From Klebsiella sp. RHBSTW-00484 (GTDB lineage Bacteria > Pseudomonadota > Gammaproteobacteria > Enterobacterales > Enterobacteriaceae): a stretch of DNA of 64,000 bases. Made by a program: the position numbers and the translations under genes. Below are positions 16,090 through 24,021 of the stretch, one piece after another. The DNA lies in contig NZ_CP055481.1 of assembly GCF_013705725.1 (NCBI RefSeq), positions 3,348,001 to 3,412,000 of the forward strand, in the 5' to 3' direction. How positions within the stretch are numbered: position 1 is the stretch's first letter; each line of letters starts with the position of its first letter. The notes under the pieces are model-generated. The model saw only the letters and a program-made list of their open reading frames with translations. It did no database searches and had not been told where the DNA came from.

Positions 16090-18242
16090 TTCATACTCAC
16101 TGAAACGTTACGGGGTTCGCCATAAACCGCCGAATCATCCAGATACGAGTAATATTCACGATCGAACAAGTTATTAACGTTCGCCTGCACGGTCAGTTGC
16201 TTCGTTAACTGGTATTGCGCAAACAGGTTAACCAGCGGATAGCTGCCCTGATACAAACGCTGCGTTTCACCATCCGGGCCGGTCACATCCTTATAAACCC
16301 GATTTTGCCAGGTTGCACCGCCGCCGACGGTCAGCTTTGGCAGCACCGGAACACGGTAGCGGGTAAACAGTTTGAGCTGTGTTTGAGGAGCGAAACTGTT
16401 GTAGCGGCCGCTGCTATCAGTAGCGACGTAGCGAGTGGCGCTGAAGGTCATTTGCATGTTGTCCGTCACCGCGCCATTAACTTCAAACTCCGCCCCCTTA
16501 CTCACCGCGCCTTTTGTCGCGCGATAAGCCTGTTCGCTGGAGCCATTGACAAAGACCCCGCTGATGGCTTCCGACGCGTTCTCCTGCTCGATGCGGAAAA
16601 TGGCGAAGTTGGTGGTTAATCGGCTATCCATCCAGTCGGCTTTTAGCCCGGTTTCGTAGTTCTTGCCGGTGATTGGCGACAGCCATGCCCCATCAGCGGA
16701 TCGTTTAGTTTGTGGCGAGAATATTGACGTATAGCTGGCGTAGGCCGACAGGCTTTCCGTGATGTCGTAGACCATGCCGCCGTATGGCGTCATGTTGTAT
16801 TTGCGCATATCGCCACTGCTGCCGTTAGCGCTGTACTGCGTATAGCGAGCGCCAAGAATGAGCGACAGCGGATCGGCCAGAGAGAAACGCGCGGCGGTAT
16901 AGGCTGATTTCTGCCGCACAATATCATCGGCATTAAGATACCAGTCCCCCCATTCCGGCTGAGCGACGCTGCCGTTCCAGTTGTTATTAAAGATGCCCAT
17001 CTGGTCGCTATCCATCGGCCCATCCTGGCTATAGCTCGCGTTGTGCTGTCGGCTGTAGCTGGCCCCGGCCATAAGCTGATGCTGGCGGCCAAATAAATTA
17101 AACGGCCCGCTGGCGTAGGTATCAAAAGAGTCAAGGGTCCGTTTGCCGCGGTCTTTACTGCCCCAGCCGGTGGTACCTTCACCGGTGGTCGCATCGGGGT
17201 TACCCATCACGTACAGCAAGGTGTCGTTAAACGTCTGCTCGCCATGAGTACCGTTGAAACGCAATGACCAGCCGTTATCCCAGTCGTGGGTCAGATTGGC
17301 AAACACCTTGCGCGATTCGACAGCGTAGCGCGTCCAGTCGGCTGCCGTATTGGTGCTACGATCGTAATGGGTGCGCGAGCCGTCGCTATACAGGCTCGGT
17401 AGCCCGCCCCACGTTGGATTACCGGTATTGGTTTTTTGATAATCCCAGCCCAGCGACAACGTTGTCCTGTCCGTTAAATCTGCATCCACGACGCCGTAAA
17501 GAAACTTTTTAGTCTTATGATAGCGATCCAGCCAGCTATCCTGATCCTGATAACCAGCAATCACCCGTCCGCGTACGCTGCCGTCGGCGTTGAGTGGTGT
17601 CGAGAAATCGCCGACATAGCGCTGCTTGTTCCAGCTCCCGTAACTGGCGCTGACGTTGCCGGTTACAGTTTTGCTGTCGGCTTTTTTGCGCACCATATTC
17701 ACCGTCGCGCCGGGATCGCCCGCTCCGGTCATCAGCCCGGTTGCGCCACGTACAATTTCAATACGATCGTAAATAGCGGTATCTTCCGCCGCATCGCCGT
17801 AATTCCACGCATCGCCCAGCGAGGTGGGGATATCATCGTAGGAGAAACTGGTGATTTCAAAGCCGCGGGAGTAGTAATACGAACGTTCGCTGTCGATTTC
17901 CTGCGATGACACACCGGTAGCGTTGGTCAGTACATCATCGATAGTTTGCAGGTTTTGATCCTTCATACGCTGCTGGGTAACGATGCTGACAGACTGCGGC
18001 ACATCACGCGGTGCCAGCAGCATTTTGGTGCCCGCACGCGTGGTTTTAGCGGCGTAATCCTGCGGGTCATCCGCGGTATTTTCAGTACTGCCGTACACCA
18101 CCATATTCTGCTGAGTATTTTCTGCTGCCTGAGCAGGGTGAATAAACGCGTGTACGGCCAACGCCAGCAGCGAAACGGTAAACGGTTTTACTATTTTGTT
18201 TATGGATGCGTGCCCTGAACTTCCCTTGCCATTGAGAAACAT
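16077..18242 (-). CDS. TonB-dependent hydroxamate siderophore receptor, FhuE-like
   Basis: A 721-residue outer-membrane receptor. A signal peptide ends at about residue 39 (HPAQA), then a TonB-box-like NMVVYGS, a plug domain (PRDVPQSVSIVTQQRMKDQNLQTIDDVLTNATGV...YDRIEIVRGATGLMTGAGDPGATVNMVRK) and a 22-strand barrel ending in phenylalanine (VSMNYTF). It aligns along its length with E. coli FhuE (ferric coprogen, ferrioxamine B and rhodotorulic acid receptor), for example SYGSWNKQRYV and GLKADWMDSRLTTNFAIFRIEQ. There is no N-terminal signalling domain. A Fur-like box at 18367-18385 fits iron repression. It is divergent from yncE. The exact siderophore cannot be read from sequence. Confidence 0.85.
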   Translation of the reverse strand: MFLNGKGSSGHASINKIVKPFTVSLLALAVHAFIHPAQAAENTQQNMVVYGSTENTADDPQDYAAKTTRAGTKMLLAPRDVPQSVSIVTQQRMKDQNLQTIDDVLTNATGVSSQEIDSERSYYYSRGFEITSFSYDDIPTSLGDAWNYGDAAEDTAIYDRIEIVRGATGLMTGAGDPGATVNMVRKKADSKTVTGNVSASYGSWNKQRYVGDFSTPLNADGSVRGRVIAGYQDQDSWLDRYHKTKKFLYGVVDADLTDRTTLSLGWDYQKTNTGNPTWGGLPSLYSDGSRTHYDRSTNTAADWTRYAVESRKVFANLTHDWDNGWSLRFNGTHGEQTFNDTLLYVMGNPDATTGEGTTGWGSKDRGKRTLDSFDTYASGPFNLFGRQHQLMAGASYSRQHNASYSQDGPMDSDQMGIFNNNWNGSVAQPEWGDWYLNADDIVRQKSAYTAARFSLADPLSLILGARYTQYSANGSSGDMRKYNMTPYGGMVYDITESLSAYASYTSIFSPQTKRSADGAWLSPITGKNYETGLKADWMDSRLTTNFAIFRIEQENASEAISGVFVNGSSEQAYRATKGAVSKGAEFEVNGAVTDNMQMTFSATRYVATDSSGRYNSFAPQTQLKLFTRYRVPVLPKLTVGGGATWQNRVYKDVTGPDGETQRLYQGSYPLVNLFAQYQLTKQLTVQANVNNLFDREYYSYLDDSAVYGEPRNVSVSMNYTF

Positions 18243-18366
18243 AACTTTTTTCCATCAGGAATTATTCTTGTGAATGCAGCTGTTGCGCCGGCAGCGCTGA
18301 TGAAATAGCCCTCTATTCCATGAGGTTTAGCGCCACAAATAACGTGAAACAGCAACAATTGAGAAT

Positions 18367-18385
18367 GGAAATGATAATTATTTGT
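18367..18385. promoter_or_regulatory. Fur-like box upstream of the FhuE-like receptor
   Basis: GGAAATGATAATTATTTGT matches the 19-bp Fur consensus GATAATGATAATCATTATC at 13 positions. It is 125 bp upstream of the receptor start in the 405-bp divergent region, which otherwise contains no gene. Confidence 0.6.
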
Positions 18386-18573
18386 TTTATTAAACTCATA
18401 GTGTTTTGTAAGTTAACTGTAAGGAAATGTATACTTGCATTAAATCAATGTATTAGCCTCTCCCTACCCCGCATTCCCACTCACTACCGCTGAAAAATAC
18501 CCATCCAGGGTCTTAGAAATCAGCGATCTCCCCTCTCCCGCTCCGTTAGCCAATTTGCTCAACCCAAACAAAT

Positions 18574-18592
18574 GATTATGATTCTCATTCTT
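18574..18592. promoter_or_regulatory. Fur-like box upstream of yncE
   Basis: GATTATGATTCTCATTCTT matches the Fur consensus at 14 of 19 positions and lies 56 bp upstream of the yncE start, overlapping the probable promoter. Confidence 0.6.
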
Positions 18593-18647
18593 GTTTTAGC
18601 GACGTTGCTCTGCCTTAGAGCACGTAAACCCAATGATGGAGTTCAGA

Positions 18648-19736
18648 ATGAAATCGTTGTTCAGCCCGCATAAAACCACGCTTTCCGCTGCGCTGGTTAC
18701 GGCATTGACCCTGACCACGTTGCATGCCATGGCAGAGACATCGCCACCAGCCACTGCCGCCGTCCACCAGAAAACCACATCACCTCTGGTCCAGCGTCAA
18801 CTGGGGGATGGTTTATATGAGTTGGCTCTGATACCCGGGCAAAATGCCCTGTTTGTTGCCAGCGCTCAGGGGTTCAAAGACGTTAACGGCGGCATGCTCT
18901 ACCGACTTGACCCGACAACGCTGACCACCACGGTCGAGACCCATACCGATCTCAAAAACTTTGGTATGGCGGTCGATGATAACGGTCAGGTTTTCTACAC
19001 CACTAACTCGCTGGACGGCGGCGTGTCAAAAGTGGATGCCCATAGTGGGAAAGTACTGCAACGCCTGATGTTCGAGGGCAAGGACAAAGATGGAGATCCC
19101 GTTGGCGCGCGGGAAGTTCTGTTTCACGACAATCAACTCTACATCGGCCGCGTGACCGATCCCGGCTACATTTCCGTGGTTGATGCAAAAACCATGACCC
19201 TGAAAACCCAGATTGAAAAAGCCGGCAAATGGGTGACCGGAATCATCTACTCTCCGCTAACCAAACGCATCTATGCGGCTAACGGCGGCGGCGAAATTCT
19301 GGTGATTAATCCGGCCACCAATAAAATTGAAAAACGCTGGACGCCGGGCGACGGCAAAGAGTACCTGTTCCTCAACATGGCGGAAGATCCGGCGACTGGC
19401 CGCCTGTTCGTGACTGACGATTCAAAAGCGAAAACGACGCTGGTGTTTGATGAGCGAACGGGCAAAGTGATTAAACGTCTTGAGGGCGATGCGCTGGGGA
19501 TCAAATTCAACGCCAAACGCAATGAAATTTATATCAGCCAGCGCGAGTCGAAAAAGGTATTACAGCTCGACGCCACCAGCTATGCGCTGAAAAATACATG
19601 GTCTTTCGATAGCCATCCGAACAGCCTGCTGATTTCTCCTGACGGCAACACGCTTTACGTCACCATCAAGCAGGATTTCAACGAGGATAACACCACCAAA
19701 GGCCCTGACAGCGTGGCGCGCATTGCGCTGAACTAA
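18648..19736 (+). CDS. yncE: YncE-family periplasmic beta-propeller protein
   Basis: A 362-residue secreted protein: signal peptide cleaved after about HAMA (residue 27), then seven repeats of about 45 residues of the YVTN type (for example GMLYRLDPTTLTTTVETHTDLKNFG and NSLLISPDGNTLYVTIKQ). E. coli YncE is a Fur-repressed seven-bladed propeller that binds single-stranded DNA; its physiological role is unresolved. The start at 18648 is favoured by GGAG six bases upstream; in-frame ATGs at 18633 and 18636 lack one. In E. coli yncE is divergent from the TonB receptor gene yncD; here the divergent receptor is FhuE-like. Confidence 0.85.
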   Translation: MKSLFSPHKTTLSAALVTALTLTTLHAMAETSPPATAAVHQKTTSPLVQRQLGDGLYELALIPGQNALFVASAQGFKDVNGGMLYRLDPTTLTTTVETHTDLKNFGMAVDDNGQVFYTTNSLDGGVSKVDAHSGKVLQRLMFEGKDKDGDPVGAREVLFHDNQLYIGRVTDPGYISVVDAKTMTLKTQIEKAGKWVTGIIYSPLTKRIYAANGGGEILVINPATNKIEKRWTPGDGKEYLFLNMAEDPATGRLFVTDDSKAKTTLVFDERTGKVIKRLEGDALGIKFNAKRNEIYISQRESKKVLQLDATSYALKNTWSFDSHPNSLLISPDGNTLYVTIKQDFNEDNTTKGPDSVARIALN

Positions 19737-19761
19737 CCCCCGCATCATCCGATTTCTTTTG

Positions 19762-19804
19762 CCGCAAAATACTGTATTATGCGAGATATTGCAGTATTTT
19801 GCGG
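19762..19804. promoter_or_regulatory. Long inverted-repeat operator of the DeoR-type regulator
   Basis: CCGCAAAATACTG (19762-19774) and CAGTATTTTGCGG (19792-19804) are perfect 13-bp inverted repeats with a 17-bp spacer, ten bases before the regulator's ATG. Position and symmetry indicate an autoregulatory operator. It lacks a T-run and so is not a terminator of yncE. Confidence 0.7.
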
Positions 19805-19814
19805 AATTTAAAAG

Positions 19815-20558
19815 ATGCATAAAACGGCCAGGCAAAAATACCTGCTTGATATTCTTAGCGAAAAGGGTGAAGTCACTATCAGCGAGCTGGTAGATAAACT
19901 GCAGGTTTCTGCGGATACCCTGCGCCGCGACCTTACCGACCTCGAAAAACAGGGTCTCGCACAGAAGAATCACGGCGGCGCTATCGCCCTGAATCTCTCG
20001 TTGATGAATCGCCAAAGCAGAAACGCTCTGCTCGCGGATACCAAACAGCGCTTGGGCAAAATGGTGGCCGAGAAGATCCCCAGCGGATCGACTCTGTTTC
20101 TTGACGCAGGCAGCACGGTACTGGCCGTTGCGAGCCAGGTAACCGGCCCCATGACGGTCATTACCCACTCTCTGGACATTGCCCAGCACTTCAGCGATCG
20201 CCCGGATATTCAGCTTATTCTGCTGGGTGGCAAATGGGATATGCAGCAGCGCTTGTTCGCCGGTCACGCCACCCTGTCGCTGCTCGAACGCTATCGTGCG
20301 GATATCGCCATTCTTGGCGCCTGCGCGCTTCATGCCGAACTTGGCCTGAGCGCCAGCCAGGAAGCCGATGCCCAGGTGAAGCGCGCCATGCTGGCGGCCA
20401 GCGCTGAACACTGGCTGGTCGCCGACCATATGAAACTGAACCACTGCGAACCCTGGCTGGTCGCTGAACTCACCGATATCCATCAGCTCTTTCTCGACCG
20501 TCCGTGGAAAGAGTTGAAGGATAACGGCTCAATACACCTCAACATCGCTGATGCTTAA
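19815..20558 (+). CDS. DeoR-family transcriptional regulator
   Basis: A 247-residue regulator with the DeoR N-terminal helix-turn-helix (TISELVDKLQVSADTLRRDLTDLEKQGLAQKNHGGAI) and a C-terminal sugar-phosphate-sensing domain (SGSTLFLDAGSTVLAVASQV, LLGGKWDMQQRLFAGHATL, DIAILGACALHAELGLSASQEADAQVKRAML). These usually repress a neighbouring sugar-catabolic operon until a phosphorylated intermediate binds. A 13-bp inverted repeat lies just upstream. The next gene starts 16 bp downstream on the same strand, so the oxidoreductase is its likely co-transcribed target. The inducer is not evident. Confidence 0.88.
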   Translation: MHKTARQKYLLDILSEKGEVTISELVDKLQVSADTLRRDLTDLEKQGLAQKNHGGAIALNLSLMNRQSRNALLADTKQRLGKMVAEKIPSGSTLFLDAGSTVLAVASQVTGPMTVITHSLDIAQHFSDRPDIQLILLGGKWDMQQRLFAGHATLSLLERYRADIAILGACALHAELGLSASQEADAQVKRAMLAASAEHWLVADHMKLNHCEPWLVAELTDIHQLFLDRPWKELKDNGSIHLNIADA

Positions 20559-20574
20559 TGACGCGGAGACGCTT

Positions 20575-21642
20575 ATGAATAACGCTAAGAACATCAATAT
20601 CGCCCTGATTGGCTATGGTTTTGTCAGCAAAACCTTCCATGCGCCGCTGATCCAATCCGTTGACGGCCTGAATCTGGCGATTGTCGCTTCCCGCGATGAA
20701 GAAAAAGTGAAGCGCGATTTGCCGAATGTGACCGTAATTGCCTCACCTGAAGAGGCGATTCAGCATCCGGATATCGATCTGGTGGTCATTGCCTCCCCAA
20801 ACGCGACCCATGCCCCGCTCGCCCGGCTGGCCTTAAACTCTGGCAAGCACGTGGTGGTAGACAAACCGTTTACGCTCGATATGCAGGAAGCCCGCGAGCT
20901 GATTGCGCTTGCGCAAGAGAAACAGCGAGTGCTGTCGGTGTTCCATAACCGCCGCTGGGACAGTGATTATCTCGGCGTTAAGCAGGTTATTGAGCAGGGA
21001 CTTATCGGTAAGGTTAAACATTTTGAATCGCATTTCGACCGCTTCCGCCCGGAAGTCCGTGTTCGCTGGCGCGAGCAGAATGTGCCGGGCAGCGGCCTGT
21101 GGTTTGATTTAGGCCCGCATATGATTGACCAGGCGCTGCAGCTGTTTGGCCTGCCGCAATCCGTGCAGGGGAATATCGCTATCCTGCGCGATGGTGCGCA
21201 AATTAACGATTGGGCGCATGTGGTGCTGAATTATCCGCAGCATAAAGTGATTCTGCACTGCAGCATGCTGGTGGCCGGCGGCGTATCGCGCTTTACCATT
21301 CATGGCGATAAAGGCAGCGTGGTCAAACAAAAAGCGGACCAGCAGGAGAGTCAATTACTGGCAGGTGTGGTTCCTGGCAGCGAAGATTGGGGTCATGACG
21401 ACGATAGTCTGGTGGTTTACGATGCCGATCTCCAAACCCAGGAAATCAGTACACCGCAGGGCGACCAGCGCCAGTACTATATTCACGTCCGTGATGCGCT
21501 GACCGGGAAAATCAACAACCCGGTATCACCATTAGAAGCGCTCGCCGTGATGGCAGTACTGGAAGCCGCGGTGCAATCTGCCGAGAGCGGAATGACGCAA
21601 ACTTTAGCGCTGACCGCCGATGAGCTGGCTGGCCTAAAATAA
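20575..21642 (+). CDS. Gfo/Idh/MocA-family NAD(P)-dependent oxidoreductase (YdgJ-like)
   Basis: A 355-residue enzyme with an N-terminal Rossmann fold (IALIGYGFVSKTFHAPLI) and the Gfo/Idh signature DKPFTLDMQEARELIALAQ with the conserved lysine of DKP, followed by VFHNRRWDSDYLGVKQV and the GPHMIDQALQLFGLP histidine motif. It aligns well with E. coli YdgJ (346 residues), whose substrate is unknown. The ATG at 20575 is preferred over 20551, which overlaps the regulator gene, because a GGAG is suitably placed. It probably acts on a sugar or polyol under control of the upstream DeoR regulator; that is inference. Confidence 0.85.
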   Translation: MNNAKNINIALIGYGFVSKTFHAPLIQSVDGLNLAIVASRDEEKVKRDLPNVTVIASPEEAIQHPDIDLVVIASPNATHAPLARLALNSGKHVVVDKPFTLDMQEARELIALAQEKQRVLSVFHNRRWDSDYLGVKQVIEQGLIGKVKHFESHFDRFRPEVRVRWREQNVPGSGLWFDLGPHMIDQALQLFGLPQSVQGNIAILRDGAQINDWAHVVLNYPQHKVILHCSMLVAGGVSRFTIHGDKGSVVKQKADQQESQLLAGVVPGSEDWGHDDDSLVVYDADLQTQEISTPQGDQRQYYIHVRDALTGKINNPVSPLEALAVMAVLEAAVQSAESGMTQTLALTADELAGLK

Positions 21643-21689
21643 GCCAGGTTCTGTGACCAGAGAAATCGCCGGGCAGGCAATAAAAACCA

Positions 21690-21742
21690 CAGCCAGCACG
21701 GACCGGTAGCCAGGACAGGTGCGCAGCAGCGCCTCCGGGAAA
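21690..21742. repeat. REP element
   Basis: GGTAGCCAGGACAGGTGCGCAGCAGCGCCTCCGGG-type unit after the oxidoreductase gene; the same type of unit recurs at 51.4-51.5 kb. Confidence 0.7.
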
Positions 21743-21815
21743 CCGCCACGCCGTGTCGACATTATGCCCCGTCGTTACAGGCGCTTCAGCGCCGTCTTCG
21801 GGGAATCTATCCGGT

Positions 21816-22953
21816 CTACAGTTTCACCCGCATCAGATCGCTAAAACGGGTGGTGTAGGCCGGAGAAAGCATGTTTCGTTTCATCTCCCAAGCACGCTCT
21901 ATTCCCTGCGCGGCAAACCAGAGATGCCCTTTTCCTCGTTGGTTAACGTGATCGAGTACCGTCATGAGCTGTTCGCTATTGGCTCGCGGCCGATAGTCAT
22001 CAAACAAGCTCAACTGAGCCACCCCCTGGCTAAAGAAGTCGCCCAGCATTACGCCACACTTTTGAAACCGATACCCCTCCCGCCAGATGGTATCCAGACA
22101 CTTTATCGCCGCAGCGACGATATCCCGGCTATCCTGCGTTGGGATCTGGATTTTGGTCCCGGCATCTTTACCGTAATAGACTTCATTACCTGCAAACGGG
22201 CTGGTTTTAATAAAGGCGGAAACATAGCGGCAATATTGATGATCTGCACGGAGCTTCTCGGCGGCGCGAACCGCATGGCTGCATATTGCTTCACGCATCG
22301 GTTCATATTCGCTCACCTTTTGGCTAAACGAACGCGAGCAGATGATTTGCTGCCTCGTCGGCATAAACTCTTCTGGTTCAAGACAAGGCTCGCCGCACAA
22401 CTCTCGCACTGTGCGCTCCAGCACGACGCTGAAATGTTTTCTGATAAGCGACGCGGGCGTTTCAGCAAGCTGAAGCGCCGTTTTAATGCCCATATCATTG
22501 AGCTTTTTCGCTATTCGTCGACCAACGCCCCAGATCTCGCTGACCTCAACCTGAGCCAGCAGTTTTCGCTGCCTGGCCAACAAAGAGAGATCAACCACGC
22601 CTCCAGTTTGCGGCCATCTTTTCGCTGCATAATTAGCCAGCTTAGCCAGTGTTTTAGTCGGCCCAATTCCCACACCTACCGTCAAGCCAGTGCACTGGAG
22701 TAATGTCGTTCGCACGTGGCGACCAAATGCCTCGAGTTCCCCAGGACGATTAAGCCCGGTGAGATTCACAAATGCTTCATCAATGGAATATTGGTGAACT
22801 GATGGAGCCAGCTCTTCAAGAAGGGTCATTACACGGTGCGACATATCGCCATACAATGCGTAGTTACTGCTAAATGCCGCGATCTGGTAACGCTCAAACT
22901 GAGATTTTACTTTGAAATACGGCGCGCCCATGGGGACTTCAAGCCGTTTAGCT
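21816..22953 (-). pseudogene. umuC: umuC, 3' part (DNA polymerase V catalytic subunit), split by the mobile element
   Basis: The frame begins at the element junction (coding AKRLEVPMGAPYFKVK...) and runs to the natural stop at 21816. It carries the polymerase core residues SIDEAF (the paired Asp-Glu), VGVGIGPTKTLAKLANYAAK, WGVGRRIAKKL and the little-finger domain up to the conserved C-terminus (LSPAYTTRFSDLMRVKL). The first about 43 codons, including the catalytic DVN aspartate, are 8.3 kb away at 31230-31357. A restart at the internal ATG (22931) would give about 371 residues lacking that residue, so the polymerase should be inactive. The coding sequence is otherwise undamaged, suggesting a recent insertion. 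Confidence 0.92.
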
Positions 22954-22959
22954 TATATG

Positions 22960-22972
22960 TTATTTGGAATTG
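22960..22972 (+). repeat. Left terminal inverted repeat of the element
   Basis: TTATTTGGAATTG; pairs with the inverted copy at 31217-31229 with one mismatch. Six bases (TATATG) separate it from umuC sequence. Confidence 0.8.
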
Positions 22973-23013
22973 ACTATCCTTAGGTTGTGCTTTCTGACTC
23001 GGAAGGAAAGTGT

Positions 23014-24021
23014 ATGCGTGCATCGTTGCTGGCATCTTTACCTTACATGATGGCTGAGCCTACAGCTTTTCGCTGGTTATGCTTACAGGAAAGTTTGCTG
23101 AAGGCGCCAAATACGGTTGAAGCTTATGCCCGTGGGATCGATGATTGGCTGCGTTTTTGTCGCCAGAATGATGTGAGCCCTACAGAAGCCAGCCGGGAGA
23201 TCCTGGCTTTGTATGTTCGTCATCTTAATATCTCCCGCAATCTGGCGGCTGCCAGCCTTCGTCATCGACTCACTATCGTTCGATTATATTGTGACTACCT
23301 GCGAGAAGAAGGATTAATAGTACTGAACCCCGTAATGAGAGGCAGCTGGCATCCTGGCGGAGGTGGGCGCAGGGGGTTCATTCAGGCACAGCGACGCCTG
23401 CCATGGATACCGAGTGACCGTGACTGGGAAAACTTACTTATCGCGGCCCGCCAGACCACAATACGTAATCGTTTTATGCTATCTCTTGCGTACGACTGTG
23501 CCCTGCGCCGGGAAGAGTTGTGCTCCGTTGCTACCGGCGATATTGACCCTTCTCGTCGCTTGCTAACAGTTCGGGCTGAAACGACAAAAACTAAGCGAGG
23601 TCGGGTTGTGCCCTATTCTGTCGTAACCGGAGAGTTATATTTCCTCTGGTTAGCAGAACGGCGACAATTAAATACTTCCCGTGGCCCACTGTTTCTTTCT
23701 TATTCCTGTCGCAACAGAACTGCGCCAATAACCCGGTGGACCTGGTCCAAGATCGTAAGGTCGTTGGCAATGCAGGCGGGGCTACCCCAATTGAGTACGC
23801 ATACCTTCAGACATCTATGTCTGACCGATCTCGCCAGAGCTGACTGGGATATTCATGAGATCGCTACGTTTGCCGGCCATCAGAGTATCCAGTCAACGTT
23901 ACTTTATATCCATCTTAGTGCGCGTGATCTTACGGAAAAATTTAACGCAGGTATGGCGTCGATACATGAACATCGGTTACACAATTTAAAGGGGGACAAT
24001 ACGGATGGCAATGAAAACTGA
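23014..24021 (+). CDS. Tyrosine recombinase A of the element (TnpA/GmtY-like position)
   Basis: A 335-residue tyrosine recombinase. An N-terminal SAM-like core-binding domain (NTVEAYARGIDDWLRFCRQNDV) precedes a full catalytic set: R165 (ALRREEL), K192/K194 region, H263 and R266 (HTFRH), H289 (FAGHQ) and nucleophile Y298 (LYIH). The ATG at 23014 has GGAAGGA eight bases upstream; a GTG at 22987 gives nine extra residues but no site. It overlaps the next recombinase by 17 bp, implying coupled translation. Order and sizes (about 335 then 736 residues) recall TnpA/TnpB of Tn554 and the recombinase pair of gamma-mobile-trio elements; family assignment is inferred. Confidence 0.9.
   Translation: MRASLLASLPYMMAEPTAFRWLCLQESLLKAPNTVEAYARGIDDWLRFCRQNDVSPTEASREILALYVRHLNISRNLAAASLRHRLTIVRLYCDYLREEGLIVLNPVMRGSWHPGGGGRRGFIQAQRRLPWIPSDRDWENLLIAARQTTIRNRFMLSLAYDCALRREELCSVATGDIDPSRRLLTVRAETTKTKRGRVVPYSVVTGELYFLWLAERRQLNTSRGPLFLSYSCRNRTAPITRWTWSKIVRSLAMQAGLPQLSTHTFRHLCLTDLARADWDIHEIATFAGHQSIQSTLLYIHLSARDLTEKFNAGMASIHEHRLHNLKGDNTDGNEN

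Noticed and set aside
21753..22703. 316-codon plus-strand frame
   Set aside because: Antisense to the umuC coding region, whose sequence is clearly conserved on the minus strand.
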